In this document: positions 22,998 through 32,647 of the stretch, piece by piece
Layout of the letters: the number at the start of each line of letters is the position of its first letter
How positions within the stretch are numbered: the first letter of the stretch is position 1
Origin: Christensenella sp. UBA3770
GTDB lineage: Bacteria > Bacillota > Clostridia > Christensenellales > CAG-1252
DNA: 52,087 nucleotides
Reading direction: 5' to 3'
Assembly: GCA_002371075.1 (NCBI GenBank)
Contig: DFFS01000080.1
Span: 1 to 52,087 of the forward strand
Position numbers and translations under genes: made by a program
The notes under the pieces: model-generated
Database searches by the model: none
What the model saw: the letters and a program-made list of their open reading frames with translations, nothing else
What the model was told of the DNA's origin: nothing

Positions 22998-23942
22998 ATG
23001 AGCGACTTCCGTCACGTTCCGGTGATGCTTCAAGAAGTGATCGAGGGGCTTCGGATAAAGCCGGAAGGGCGCTACCTGGATTGCACCCTCGGCGGAGGGG
23101 GGCACAGTGCCGAGATCTTAAAAAGGCTGCAGGGCGGAAAGCTCTATGCGGTAGACAAAGATCAAGACGCATTGAACTTTGCAAAAAACAGGCTGGGAAA
23201 TGCGCCGACGTTCATTCATTCCGATTTTAAAGACGCGATAGCGTCTTGGAACGAAGAGCGGTTGGACGGCATACTGATGGACCTTGGCGTTTCCTCCTAT
23301 CAGCTGGACACGCCGGAAAGAGGGTTCTCCTATCGCTTCGATGCGCCGCTTGACATGCGTATGGATGGCGAAGCTGCCTTGACGGCAAGCACGGTGGTCA
23401 ACGAGTATTCGCAAAAACAGCTGACGGACATCCTGTTTCAATACGGTGAAGAGCCCTTTGCGAAAAAGATCGCGGCGAACATCGTAAAAGAAAGGGAGAT
23501 CGCTCCCATAAAAAGCACGCTGGAACTGGTGCGGATCATTGAAAAAAGCATTCCGCCCAAAGTCAGATTTAACGGATCACATCCGGCAAAACGCGTCTTT
23601 CAGGCAATTCGCATCGAAGTCAACGGAGAGCTTTCGGGGCTGTACGAAGCGGTGCTTGGCGCGATAAAACTGTTAAAACCGGGCGGCAGGATCGCGGTCA
23701 TCACGTTCCATTCGTTGGAAGACCGCATCGTAAAACAAGCCTTCAAATACGCAGAACTCGATTGCATCTGCCCGCCTCGTTCTCCGATCTGCACCTGCGA
23801 CAAGGTCAGCGAGATCGAGATCATAACAAAAAAGCCGATCCTTCCTTCTCTTGCAGAGATGGAACAAAACCCAAGATCCAAGAGCGCAAAACTCAGGATC
23901 GCACAAAAAAAGGAATATATTAAAAAGGAGAGAATACAATGA
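22998..23942 (+). CDS. rsmH: 16S rRNA (cytosine-1402-N4) methyltransferase
   Basis: 314 residues. HVPVMLQEVIEGL opens the protein, DCTLGGGGHSAEIL is the SAM-binding motif, LMDLGVSSYQLDTPERGFSYR the family signature region, and FKYAELDCICPPRSPICTC / PRSKSAKLRIA the C-terminal end. It methylates C1402 in the ribosomal decoding centre. It abuts mraZ and overlaps the next gene by 4 nt. Confidence 0.98.
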   Translation: MSDFRHVPVMLQEVIEGLRIKPEGRYLDCTLGGGGHSAEILKRLQGGKLYAVDKDQDALNFAKNRLGNAPTFIHSDFKDAIASWNEERLDGILMDLGVSSYQLDTPERGFSYRFDAPLDMRMDGEAALTASTVVNEYSQKQLTDILFQYGEEPFAKKIAANIVKEREIAPIKSTLELVRIIEKSIPPKVRFNGSHPAKRVFQAIRIEVNGELSGLYEAVLGAIKLLKPGGRIAVITFHSLEDRIVKQAFKYAELDCICPPRSPICTCDKVSEIEIITKKPILPSLAEMEQNPRSKSAKLRIAQKKEYIKKERIQ

Positions 23943-24601
23943 TGGTGAGCGAACGTGAAAGAACCGCATACGGTGCCGAATACGATTACGCTTCTTTGCG
24001 TAGCGATCGTTATGCTCGTTATGATTACGACAGGTCTTATGAAGAAGAGCGCAACCGCACTTCTCAGTCTTATCGTGATTCCTTGATGGATTCTCTCGAA
24101 AGACCCGCAAACAGAAGTCGCTTGGAAAGGGCGGATGAAAACCGTTACGGTTTTTATATGCAAAACATCAATGCGGGCGAAAACAATTACGACAAGTTTT
24201 GGGACGCTAAGCAGAACAAGCAGCAACCCGAGCAAAACAAAACCCACAACAAGCGCTTGGCTTTTTTGGTCACGTATATAGTGATCGCGGTCGTTGCGCT
24301 GGTTGCCGTAACCCTATCCGTGGTGGGACTCGGCGATAAAACCACGACGATCGTTTCCAAGAAGGTGGAAACGGAAACGTTGACGGCAAACGCCGAAACG
24401 GATAACGTGATCCTTGCCGGCATCGCAGCGTCCGAGCAAGAGCAGGAAGAGGCGTCTTTCGGCGGCGGTGAGAACTACATCATGTTAAAGAGCGGCGAAG
24501 TGGTGGCTGTGGAAGCCCCGCAAAGAGCTCAGGAAGCCAAAGAGGAAGAAGGAGGTTTCGACAAGTTCTGCAACTGGTTGAACAACGTTTTCGGAGGCTG
24601 A
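23939..24601 (+). CDS. FtsL-like bitopic membrane protein (positional assignment)
   Basis: 220 residues in the ftsL slot between rsmH and the PBP gene. About 105 cytoplasmic residues rich in Tyr, Arg, Asp and Ser (YDYASLRSDRYARYDYDRSY, LERPANRSRLERADENRYG) lead to one membrane helix (about 107-131) and a roughly 90-residue external part that is acidic and ends FCNWLNNVFGG. The topology fits FtsL or FtsB, but there is no clear leucine zipper and the protein is about twice the usual length. The start overlaps the rsmH stop (ATGA) with AAGGAGA 7 nt upstream. Confidence 0.6.
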   Translation: MMVSERERTAYGAEYDYASLRSDRYARYDYDRSYEEERNRTSQSYRDSLMDSLERPANRSRLERADENRYGFYMQNINAGENNYDKFWDAKQNKQQPEQNKTHNKRLAFLVTYIVIAVVALVAVTLSVVGLGDKTTTIVSKKVETETLTANAETDNVILAGIAASEQEQEEASFGGGENYIMLKSGEVVAVEAPQRAQEAKEEEGGFDKFCNWLNNVFGG

Positions 24602-24608
24602 TAGCGAC

Positions 24609-26510
24609 TTGAACTTACAATCAAATATATCAATCAAAAGAAGGTTATTTGCAATGATGATGCTGATAACCTTTATTTTTTTAATCGTAGGGGGAAAACT
24701 GATTTATTTGCAGGTGGTCAAGGGCCGCTCGTTGCAGGCAAAGGCGCTTGACCAATGGACGCGAGACGTACCTCTTCGCGCTGTCAGAGGCAGCATCTGC
24801 GACTGCAACGGAACGGAGCTTGCCGGGTGCAACACGACCTATACTTTATACGTACGACCCAATGCGACGTTTGACAAAGAAAGTACGGCAGAGGCGATCG
24901 CAAGCGTCCTTAATGTGGAATATGAAAAAGTGCTTGAAAAGGTTACGAAAAAGGGTGTCTCCGAGGTGACCGTCGCAAAAAAACTGTCAAAAGGACAAAT
25001 GACAGCTTTGATCGAAAAGGACGTGACCGGCATCTATTTCAGCAGAGATATCGAAAGGTATTATAAATACGGCAATTATCTGTCGCAGCTGCTTGGTTTT
25101 GTCAACGTGGACGGCGAGGGACAGTCGGGGCTCGAAGGCTACTATAACGATTATCTGAAAGGGCAGGACGGCAAGGAACTCACTCAGACGGATCTTGTCG
25201 GAAGAGAGCTCAACGGAGAGATCGCATATCTGCCCGCAACTGACGGATTGAACCTCAATTTGACGGTCGACGCAACGATACAATTTTTTGCCGAAAATGC
25301 CGTAAATTCCGCACTTTCCGAGTATTCCGCAAAGAGCGCGAATTGCGTTGTTATGAATGCAAAAACCGGTGCGATCCTTGCCATGGCGCAAGCCCCTTCC
25401 TTTGACCCAAACAACCTGGATAGGTCGGACGTCAATTCGCTTTTTGCCAAAATGAAGCTGAATGCCATTACGTCTGTGTATGAGCCCGGGTCCACCTTTA
25501 AGATCTTAACGACAGCGATCGCCTTGGATCTTGGCGTCGTTTCCGAAAAGGACAGGTTTTACTGCGCGGGCGGAAAGGTCGTGGACGGCAAAAGGATCCG
25601 TTGTTGGAAATCCATCGGGCACGGCAGTCAAAGTTTTGCCGAGGGGGTGCAAAACAGTTGCAACTGCGTGTTTATGGAGCTTGCGGAGCGCATCGGCGTA
25701 GAAAGAATGTACTCTTACTTTGAAAAATTCGGGTTGACGCGAAAAACGGATATAGATTTTACCGGTGAGACCTCCTCGATCTTGTTAAAAAAGGATCAGG
25801 TAAAAACCGTTGACGCGGCGAGGATCGGGTTTGGTCAAGCCATTGCGATCACGCCGATGCAATTGATCGTTGCAACTGCCGCGGCGGTAAACGGCGGAAA
25901 GGTGGTCACGCCGTATTTGATGCAAAGCGTAACGGATGGAAACGGACGCGACGTAATACGCAATTATCCTGCGGAAAGGGGACAAATTTTGACCGAAAAC
26001 ACCTCTCTGACGGTGCGTAAACTGTTAAAGAATGTGGTCTCGCTTGGGAGTGGAAAACTTGCCGGCGTCGCCGGGTATTCGATAGGCGGTAAGACGGGCA
26101 CGGCGCAAAAGTATCAAAACGGCGCCATCGCTTCGGGAAAGTACGTTTCGTCCTTCATAGGGTTCAGCACCGTGGAGGACCCGGAATATATCGTTTATTT
26201 CATGGTGGACGAACCCGTCGGATACAGGTATTACGGCAGTTTGGTGGCTGCGCCTTACGTTGGGCAGATCTTTTCAAAGATCTTTGAGTACAAACAGATC
26301 AAGCCTACCGAGGCGTTAAAAACCTTTACGTATCGGGAAATGCCCGATCTGGTCGGGCAGACGGCAGGGAGTGCAATAAAATCTGTAAATGCTCTGGGTG
26401 TGCATTCCGAGTTGACGGGGACGGGCGGCGTTGTCATCGCGCAATACCCGCAAAAGGGTGAGATCATCAACGAAGATTCGATCGTCCTGATCGCGTTGTC
26501 GGAGGAATAA
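24609..26510 (+). CDS. ftsI: Class B penicillin-binding protein with one PASTA domain (FtsI/SpoVD type)
   Basis: 633 residues. N-terminal membrane anchor (about 12-35), dimerisation domain (VRGSICDCNGTELA), transpeptidase with S295 in EPGSTFK (SxxK), S350 in QNSCN (SxN) and K495 in GGKTGTAQK (KTG), and a single C-terminal PASTA domain (MPDLVGQTAGSAIKSVNALG). It is the only PBP in the cluster, so it may serve septal synthesis (FtsI) or cortex synthesis (SpoVD); the single PASTA and length resemble SpoVD. The start is a TTG with GGAGG about 11 nt upstream, the only usable site. Confidence 0.9.
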   Translation: MNLQSNISIKRRLFAMMMLITFIFLIVGGKLIYLQVVKGRSLQAKALDQWTRDVPLRAVRGSICDCNGTELAGCNTTYTLYVRPNATFDKESTAEAIASVLNVEYEKVLEKVTKKGVSEVTVAKKLSKGQMTALIEKDVTGIYFSRDIERYYKYGNYLSQLLGFVNVDGEGQSGLEGYYNDYLKGQDGKELTQTDLVGRELNGEIAYLPATDGLNLNLTVDATIQFFAENAVNSALSEYSAKSANCVVMNAKTGAILAMAQAPSFDPNNLDRSDVNSLFAKMKLNAITSVYEPGSTFKILTTAIALDLGVVSEKDRFYCAGGKVVDGKRIRCWKSIGHGSQSFAEGVQNSCNCVFMELAERIGVERMYSYFEKFGLTRKTDIDFTGETSSILLKKDQVKTVDAARIGFGQAIAITPMQLIVATAAAVNGGKVVTPYLMQSVTDGNGRDVIRNYPAERGQILTENTSLTVRKLLKNVVSLGSGKLAGVAGYSIGGKTGTAQKYQNGAIASGKYVSSFIGFSTVEDPEYIVYFMVDEPVGYRYYGSLVAAPYVGQIFSKIFEYKQIKPTEALKTFTYREMPDLVGQTAGSAIKSVNALGVHSELTGTGGVVIAQYPQKGEIINEDSIVLIALSEE

Positions 26511-26513
26511 AAG

Positions 26514-27944
26514 GTGAAAATCGGTCAATTGTTGGAAGGCGTTACTATAAAAAAAGCGTTGAATTATCGAGATGCAGAGGTTTCGTGCGTTTGTTGCGAC
26601 AGCAGGAAAGTAACGCCAAATGCTTTGTTCGTTTGTTTAACGGGCGGTACGTGCGACGGGCATGACTACGTTTCGCAAGCGATAGAAAACGGCGCCGTCG
26701 CCATCGTGACAAACAAGGAAATCGCTACGGACCAAATGCAGTTTGTCGTGGAGGACACAAGGTCGGCTTTGTCGCTGATCGCTGCAAATTTTTATCACAA
26801 TCCCGCGAAGAGCATGAAGATCGTCACCGTCGTCGGCACCAACGGAAAGACTTCCGTGACGGATATCCTTTCGGAGATTTTTTCGTTTGCGGGTCACAAC
26901 GTCGGCACCGTCGGAACGCTTGGCTACAAAATCGGCAGGCGCCGCTTTGAGGGTGTTTTGACCACACCCGACCCACTTGATCTCAACGCGCATCTTGCCG
27001 AAATGCGGGAGAGCGGTATGGAATACGTCTTTATAGAGGCGTCCGCTCACGCGATTTACTATAAAAAGCTCTTTGGCATCAAGGCAAACGCAACGGTTTT
27101 CACAAACGTTTCGCAGGATCACCTTGACTTTTTCAAAACGATGGAGGCGTACGCCCAAACAAAGTTGTCCTATTTTTCGCCGGAAAATACGGCTCTTGCC
27201 ATCGTCAATTCCGACGACGTTTACGGCAGACGGATCATTGCCGCAAACAAGCTCCCGATCATCACCTACGGCATCGATAATCCCGCCGACGTTTTTGCTA
27301 TTAACGTAGCGGAGGACGGTGAGGGGCTGAGTTTTACGGTCAACGCTTTCGATCGAATAGAGCATCTCGTCACGCCGTTAGGAGGGAAATTTAACGTTTA
27401 TAACGTTATGGCGGCAATTTCCGTGGCAATGTACTTTGGCATCGATTTGCCCGTTATTGCCAAAGCGCTTGAAAAGATCCCCCTCGTCCCCGGCAGATTT
27501 AACGTAAAATACGTTATGGACAGGCGGGTGGTCTTGGATTTTGCGCACACGCCGGACGGACTTGAAAACTTGCTTTCCGATCTAAAAGGGCAAGGAGGTA
27601 AAATCGTGACGGTTTTCGGTTGCGGTGGAAACAGGGACCGACTGAAGCGTCCGATCATGGGTTCGATCGCGGCAAAGTACTCCGACTATGTGATCATCAC
27701 AAACGACAACCCTCGTTTTGAAGAAGAAAAGGCCATCGCGGAGGAGGTCAGAAAGGGTATCCCGGTCGATTATCCCTGCGAGATCATCCTTGATCGCGAG
27801 AAAGCCATCCGCCGCGCGTTTGATTATGCTGACGTTGGGGATACGATCGTCGTGGCGGGAAAGGGACACGAGGAATACATCGAAATTAAAGGCGAAAAAA
27901 TACCGTATAGCGACAGCGAAGTTTTGCAAAAATTAAGTCGGTAG
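26514..27944 (+). CDS. murE: UDP-MurNAc-tripeptide synthetase MurE
   Basis: 476-residue Mur ligase: VVGTNGKTSVTDIL (ATP P-loop), TTPDPLDL and VFTNVSQDHLDFF (central domain), and ITNDNPRFEEE. The DNPR motif is characteristic of MurE that adds meso-diaminopimelate, so the peptidoglycan should be of the DAP type. GTG start with GGAGG 8 nt upstream, inside the end of the PBP gene. murF, normally next, is missing here. Confidence 0.96.
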   Translation: MKIGQLLEGVTIKKALNYRDAEVSCVCCDSRKVTPNALFVCLTGGTCDGHDYVSQAIENGAVAIVTNKEIATDQMQFVVEDTRSALSLIAANFYHNPAKSMKIVTVVGTNGKTSVTDILSEIFSFAGHNVGTVGTLGYKIGRRRFEGVLTTPDPLDLNAHLAEMRESGMEYVFIEASAHAIYYKKLFGIKANATVFTNVSQDHLDFFKTMEAYAQTKLSYFSPENTALAIVNSDDVYGRRIIAANKLPIITYGIDNPADVFAINVAEDGEGLSFTVNAFDRIEHLVTPLGGKFNVYNVMAAISVAMYFGIDLPVIAKALEKIPLVPGRFNVKYVMDRRVVLDFAHTPDGLENLLSDLKGQGGKIVTVFGCGGNRDRLKRPIMGSIAAKYSDYVIITNDNPRFEEEKAIAEEVRKGIPVDYPCEIILDREKAIRRAFDYADVGDTIVVAGKGHEEYIEIKGEKIPYSDSEVLQKLSR

Positions 27945-27951
27945 GTGTCCC

Positions 27952-28962
27952 TTGGAAATAGCTTGGTTGATACGTGCGCTCCTGGCGCTTGTCGTAAGTT
28001 TTTCGGCGGCTCTTTTGCTTTCGCCTCTCGTTTTGTCCGTGGCGAGAAAACTGAAAGCGGGGCAGCCCATTCTTTCATACGTTGAACAGCACGCCGCAAA
28101 AGCGGGAACGCCGACGTTTGGTGGTTTCATCTTTTTGTTGCCGACGTTATGCGCGACGCTTGTCTTTGGGGAGGGTCGCTTGCTGTCCGTCGGCGCGATC
28201 GCATCGTTTGTGATGCTATCCTATGCCGTTTTGGGCTTTTTGGACGACTTTATCAAAATCAAAACCAAGGACAACCTCGGCTTGCGCCCTTATCAAAAAA
28301 TAATCGGACAAGCTGCCATAGCTTTGATCGTTGTCTTTTATGCGTATCGCGCGGAGGGGATCGGTTCAGCCGTTTACTTTCCCTTTTACGGTAAAAGCGT
28401 TGATTTCGGCGTTTGGTACGTTCCATTCGCCTGTTTTATCTTTCTCGCTTTGTCCAATTGCGTCAATTTAACAGACGGCTTGGACGGGCTGGCGTCGGGG
28501 TGTTCCGTTGCATATTTGTTTTCCTTTGCACTTGTTATTTCGCTGTTTCTCCTAAAAGGAGAATTATCCACAACCCTTTTGACTTTTTGCTGTGCGCTGA
28601 TCGGCGGGTTGCTTGCGTTTTTGCTTTTTAACACAAACAAAGCGTCGATCTTTATGGGGGATACCGGGTCGCTCGGACTCGGCGGTGCGCTTGCCGCCGT
28701 GGCGCTGTTTTCCAAGGAGCCGTTTCTCGTGCCCATCGTGGGCATAATGTTTGTGATCTCCGGCATATCTATAATCATACAAGTCCTGTATTTCAAGCTA
28801 ACGCACGGAAAGCGTGTGTTTTTGATGTCGCCGTATCATCACCATCTTGAGAAAAAAGGGCTTGGAGAGGCAAAAATCTGCGCGATATACACGATCGTCA
28901 CGTTGGTGATGGGCGTGATCGCCGTGATCTCGGTTTTGGTGGGGCAATATGTCTGGTCGTAA
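27952..28962 (+). CDS. mraY: Phospho-MurNAc-pentapeptide transferase MraY
   Basis: 336 residues with about ten membrane helices. It catalyses lipid I formation from UDP-MurNAc-pentapeptide and undecaprenyl phosphate. Signatures: AGTPTFGGFIFL, the aspartate pair GFLDDFIKI, NLTDGLDGLASG and SPYHHHLEKKG. TTG start with GGTAGGTG just upstream. It overlaps murD by 14 nt. Confidence 0.97.
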   Translation: MEIAWLIRALLALVVSFSAALLLSPLVLSVARKLKAGQPILSYVEQHAAKAGTPTFGGFIFLLPTLCATLVFGEGRLLSVGAIASFVMLSYAVLGFLDDFIKIKTKDNLGLRPYQKIIGQAAIALIVVFYAYRAEGIGSAVYFPFYGKSVDFGVWYVPFACFIFLALSNCVNLTDGLDGLASGCSVAYLFSFALVISLFLLKGELSTTLLTFCCALIGGLLAFLLFNTNKASIFMGDTGSLGLGGALAAVALFSKEPFLVPIVGIMFVISGISIIIQVLYFKLTHGKRVFLMSPYHHHLEKKGLGEAKICAIYTIVTLVMGVIAVISVLVGQYVWS

Positions 28963-30220
28963 TAAAAAAGTTATGGTTTTGGGTATGGGCAAGACGGGGC
29001 AAGCCGTCTGTGCTTTTTTGCAAAAAGAGGGTGTCGAGACGGAGACATATGACGATGCGCTCTCTATAGAAGCCGCGGATCGGCTTTGCGATTGCTATGA
29101 TTACGCCGTGATCAGTCCGGGCATATCCTTGACGCATCCCATTGTGCTTAAAGTCAAAGAGTGCGGGGTGCCTGTTTTATCCGAGATCGATCTTGCTTAC
29201 ATACATTGTCCGTCAACGCACGTTTTTGCCGTCAGCGGCACCAACGGCAAAACGACGACGTGCACGGTTCTCCACAAATTGTTGTCGAGCGTCTGGCGCA
29301 GTTTTCTTGTGGGAAACGTCGGCACGCCCTGGATAGAGCGGGTAGGCGCGATCGGCAAAAAAGATACGATCGTTTTGGAAATAAGCAGCTTTCAAATAGA
29401 GCAAAGTCAGTTTTTCCGTCCCGAGATCGCCGCACTCACAAACGTTGGGGAAGACCACCTTGACCGACACCTGACCAAAGAACGTTATCAAAGCGTTAAA
29501 CTCTCTCTCTTAGAAAGATCGATGATCAAAGTTGTCAACAGCGGCGATCCCCTTCAACGCGGCGTAACGGGTGCGATCACGTATTCCGTCACCGATCCTG
29601 CCGCCGATTATTATCTTTCCGGCAGAGCAATTTATCATAACGGAAAAAGATATTCTCTCCCTTCGTTGTCCCTTGGCGCGGGATACGATGCGGATTATCT
29701 TTGCGCGTTTGCCGTCGCCTCAACGTATTGTGGGGTCAAAAAAGAATTTTTAACGTTATATGACAAGGTCAAGATCCCGCCCTTCAGGTGTCAACACGTC
29801 GGAAAGCTATGCGGCGCTGACGTGTATAACGATAGTAAAGGGACCAACGTTGACGCAACGATCTTTGCTGCGGGTCGCCTTTCTGTTCCAACAGCGCTCA
29901 TTCTCGGTGGTAGCGATAAAGGGGAGGATTATTCGCGCCTGTTTGCCGGCTTGAAAGAAAACGTTCAAAGGATCTATCTTTGCGGAGCAAACGCCAGAGA
30001 TATATTGCTTGCCGCGCCATCTGCCATGTATGAAAGATGTCGCATGATGCCCACTCTCGAGGCGTGCGTAGAGGATTTTGTCAAAGAGCCGTTGCAGGCG
30101 CTTTTGTTTTCTCCGGCATCTGCGTCTTTTGACAAGTACAAAAATTACGAAGAAAGGGGAATGATTTTTAATGAGATCGTCGCAAAATACAAAAACGCTT
30201 TCGAACGTGTCCCCAAGTAA
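28949..30220 (+). CDS. murD: UDP-MurNAc-L-alanine:D-glutamate ligase MurD
   Basis: 423 residues, slightly short for MurD (about 450). N-terminal Rossmann fold (KKVMVLGMGKTGQAV, AVISPGISL), ATP site AVSGTNGKTTTCT, EISSFQIEQ, LTNVGEDHLDRH, and YNDSKGTNVDAT and LGGSDKGEDYS in the C-terminal domain. GGTGGGG precedes the ATG. The last 50 nt overlap ftsW in another frame. Confidence 0.96.
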   Translation: MSGRNKKVMVLGMGKTGQAVCAFLQKEGVETETYDDALSIEAADRLCDCYDYAVISPGISLTHPIVLKVKECGVPVLSEIDLAYIHCPSTHVFAVSGTNGKTTTCTVLHKLLSSVWRSFLVGNVGTPWIERVGAIGKKDTIVLEISSFQIEQSQFFRPEIAALTNVGEDHLDRHLTKERYQSVKLSLLERSMIKVVNSGDPLQRGVTGAITYSVTDPAADYYLSGRAIYHNGKRYSLPSLSLGAGYDADYLCAFAVASTYCGVKKEFLTLYDKVKIPPFRCQHVGKLCGADVYNDSKGTNVDATIFAAGRLSVPTALILGGSDKGEDYSRLFAGLKENVQRIYLCGANARDILLAAPSAMYERCRMMPTLEACVEDFVKEPLQALLFSPASASFDKYKNYEERGMIFNEIVAKYKNAFERVPK

Positions 30221-31370
30221 TACATTGCAATCGGTCGATTTCCCACGTTCCTTTGCCGTGCCGGAATGCAAAAGGCGAAACGCCGCGCTGATCATTTTGA
30301 CGTTGATGCTTTCCGCGTTTGGGCTTTTGATGATCTACAGCGCAAGTTATTACGCCGCAGAGAAGAACATCGGCGACGAGTTTTACTACGTAAAAAAGCA
30401 GGCGATCGCACTGTTTGTTGGCGGGGCGGCGATGTTTGGCGTATCGCGCGTCAACCCCACGACGTTAAAAAAGCTTCGCTACGTTATCTTGATCGTTTCT
30501 TTCGCTTTGCTGGGCGTGATTTTTCTCCCGGGCGTAGGTGTGGTCAGTTACGGCGCAAGACGGTGGATCGACCTTGGATTTATGACGATGCAGCCCTCCG
30601 AAGTTGCAAAATTCGGCTACGTAGTGTTTGCCGCATCCTATCTTTCGGAAAAGGGGGCAAACTCTTTCAAAAACGTCATTTTTGTGTTGTTGCCCGGTGT
30701 TGCAATGTGCGTTTTGATCATGTTGGAGCCCAATATGAGCATTACGATGTGCGTACTGTGCGTGATGTTGTTTATGCTTCTCGTCGGCGGGGTCCCCATA
30801 AAAAAACTGCTCCTTTTGATGATCCCCGCATTGCTTCTCATTCCTATTTTGATTTTGATCGAACCCTATCGATTGAAGAGGTTGACGGCGTTTTTGGATC
30901 CGTGGGCGTCGCCGAAAGCGGAAGGCTACCAACTGATCCAATCCTATTATGCACTGTGTCGCGGCGGCTTGTTTGGCGTTGGGCTGTTTAACAGCAGACA
31001 AAAATATCTTTTTTTACCGTTTGCGGAATCGGATTTTATCTTTTCGATCATCGGTGAAGAGCTGGGGCTCTTCGGCGCCACGGTAACGATCGTGCTTTTC
31101 GGCGCGCTCATTTACTTCGGCTTTGTTACTGCGGCAAAGGCAAAAACGCGCTTTGAAGCGTTGATTGCCGCAGGTGTAACTTCCGTCATTGCCATACAAA
31201 CGGCAGTCAACCTTGCCGTCGTTACGGGGTGTATCCCGCCGACGGGGCTTCCGCTACCGTTTATCAGCGCGGGCGGCAGCTCTTTGGTAAGTTTTATGAC
31301 GGCGATCGGCGTGCTTTTATCCGTCAATCGCAACAGTAGCATTTCAAGCGGGGATCTCCATAAGATATAG
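30171..31370 (+). CDS. ftsW: SEDS-family glycan polymerase FtsW
   Basis: 399 residues with about ten membrane segments. GARRWIDLGFMTMQPSEVAKFG is the SEDS signature (written here in part: RWIDLGFMTMQPSE), followed by SFYAL-type loop QSYYALCRGGLFGVGLFNS and IGEELGLFG, and GLPLPFISAGGSS near the end. Works with the class B PBP to build septal peptidoglycan. Its first 50 nt overlap murD; AAAGGGGA lies about 10 nt before the ATG. SpoVE, the sporulation paralogue, cannot be excluded. murG, the usual next gene, is absent. Confidence 0.93.
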   Translation: MRSSQNTKTLSNVSPSNTLQSVDFPRSFAVPECKRRNAALIILTLMLSAFGLLMIYSASYYAAEKNIGDEFYYVKKQAIALFVGGAAMFGVSRVNPTTLKKLRYVILIVSFALLGVIFLPGVGVVSYGARRWIDLGFMTMQPSEVAKFGYVVFAASYLSEKGANSFKNVIFVLLPGVAMCVLIMLEPNMSITMCVLCVMLFMLLVGGVPIKKLLLLMIPALLLIPILILIEPYRLKRLTAFLDPWASPKAEGYQLIQSYYALCRGGLFGVGLFNSRQKYLFLPFAESDFIFSIIGEELGLFGATVTIVLFGALIYFGFVTAAKAKTRFEALIAAGVTSVIAIQTAVNLAVVTGCIPPTGLPLPFISAGGSSLVSFMTAIGVLLSVNRNSSISSGDLHKI

Positions 31371-31393
31371 TATCTTTTTTTTCGGAGAATTCG

Positions 31394-32647
31394 ATGAGCA
31401 AATTGTTGGTAAAAGGCGGCTCTTCGTTAAACGGAGAGGTTAGGATAAAAGGGGCTAAAAACGCGATCCTGCCCATTCTTGCGGCTACGGTTTTGACAGA
31501 GGAGGAGTGCGTGATCCGCGACGTTCCGCATTTGACGGATATCGCAAACATGTTGCGGATCATAGAAGGACTGGGCGCAAAATGTCTTGTGGAGCAAGAC
31601 GTCATCACCGTAAAAAACGACGATTTGACAAGTCATAACGTGCCTACCGATCTTGCCAAAGAGTTGCGTTCCTCCTTCTTTTTGTTGGGTCCGATCCTGG
31701 GCAGAATGCGCCGAGCCGTTGTGGCGTATCCCGGTGGGTGTGACATCGGCGTTCGTCCCTTGGATATCCATCTCAAAGGATTGCGCGAAATGGGTATTGC
31801 CATTGAGGAAAGCCACGGCATGATCTATTGTGACGGAGGGAGGCTTAAGGGAGCTGACGTCGCGCTGGATTTTCCAAGCGTCGGCGCAACGGAGAACCTG
31901 ATGATGGCTGCCGTTTTGGCAAAAGGGACGACGCGGATTACAAACGCCGCAAAAGAGCCCGAGATCGTTGACTTGCAAAACTTTTTGAATGCGATGGGCG
32001 CAAAGGTAAGCGGTGCGGGTAGCGGCAGGATCACGGTTGAGGGCGTTCCGAAAATGCACGGTTGCACGTACACGCCCATTCCCGATCGCATCGTTGCGGG
32101 AACGCTTTTGATCGCCGGGGCAACTTGCGGAGGAAACGTTTGTATAACAAACGCCGTCCCCGAACATCTTGAGCCGCTCCTGTTTAAAATGAGCAAAAGC
32201 ACTTGCGTAATTTCTCAGCAAAGTGATAGAATATCACTGAGCGCAAGCGGTCGCCCGCGCGGTTTCGACAAACTTGAAACGCAGCCTTATCCCGGTTTTC
32301 CGACGGATCTTCAGTCTCAAATGATGGTGATGATGTCGGTTGCGGAGGGGACGGGCGTTATTGTGGAAAACATCTTTGAAACACGTTTCCGCATCGTGCG
32401 TGAGCTTACCAAAATGGGCGCGATGATCACCGTAAAAGACCGTGCCGCCGTGATCCGCGGCGTAAAAAGGTTGGAGGGTGCGGCAGTTTCGGCGGGTGAT
32501 CTCCGCGGTGGTGCCGCGCTTGTGATCGCCGGTGTGCGTGCCGATGGTTATACCGTGATCGATCACGCAAATTACATCGACAGAGGGTACGAGTCCATCG
32601 AGAAAACGTTTGGCGCTCTCGGCGCCGAAATCAAAAGGTTGGAATGA
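31394..32647 (+). CDS. murA: UDP-N-acetylglucosamine 1-carboxyvinyltransferase MurA
   Basis: 417 residues. IKGAKNAILPIL at the N-terminus holds the substrate-binding Lys-Asn pair, C116 in PGGCDIGVRPLD is the PEP-reactive (fosfomycin-target) cysteine, and FPTDLQSQMM and DLRGGAALV are later signatures. MurA makes the first committed precursor of peptidoglycan. Its place in the ftsW-ftsQ interval, in lieu of murG, is unusual. It overlaps ftsQ by 4 nt. Confidence 0.97.
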   Translation: MSKLLVKGGSSLNGEVRIKGAKNAILPILAATVLTEEECVIRDVPHLTDIANMLRIIEGLGAKCLVEQDVITVKNDDLTSHNVPTDLAKELRSSFFLLGPILGRMRRAVVAYPGGCDIGVRPLDIHLKGLREMGIAIEESHGMIYCDGGRLKGADVALDFPSVGATENLMMAAVLAKGTTRITNAAKEPEIVDLQNFLNAMGAKVSGAGSGRITVEGVPKMHGCTYTPIPDRIVAGTLLIAGATCGGNVCITNAVPEHLEPLLFKMSKSTCVISQQSDRISLSASGRPRGFDKLETQPYPGFPTDLQSQMMVMMSVAEGTGVIVENIFETRFRIVRELTKMGAMITVKDRAAVIRGVKRLEGAAVSAGDLRGGAALVIAGVRADGYTVIDHANYIDRGYESIEKTFGALGAEIKRLE

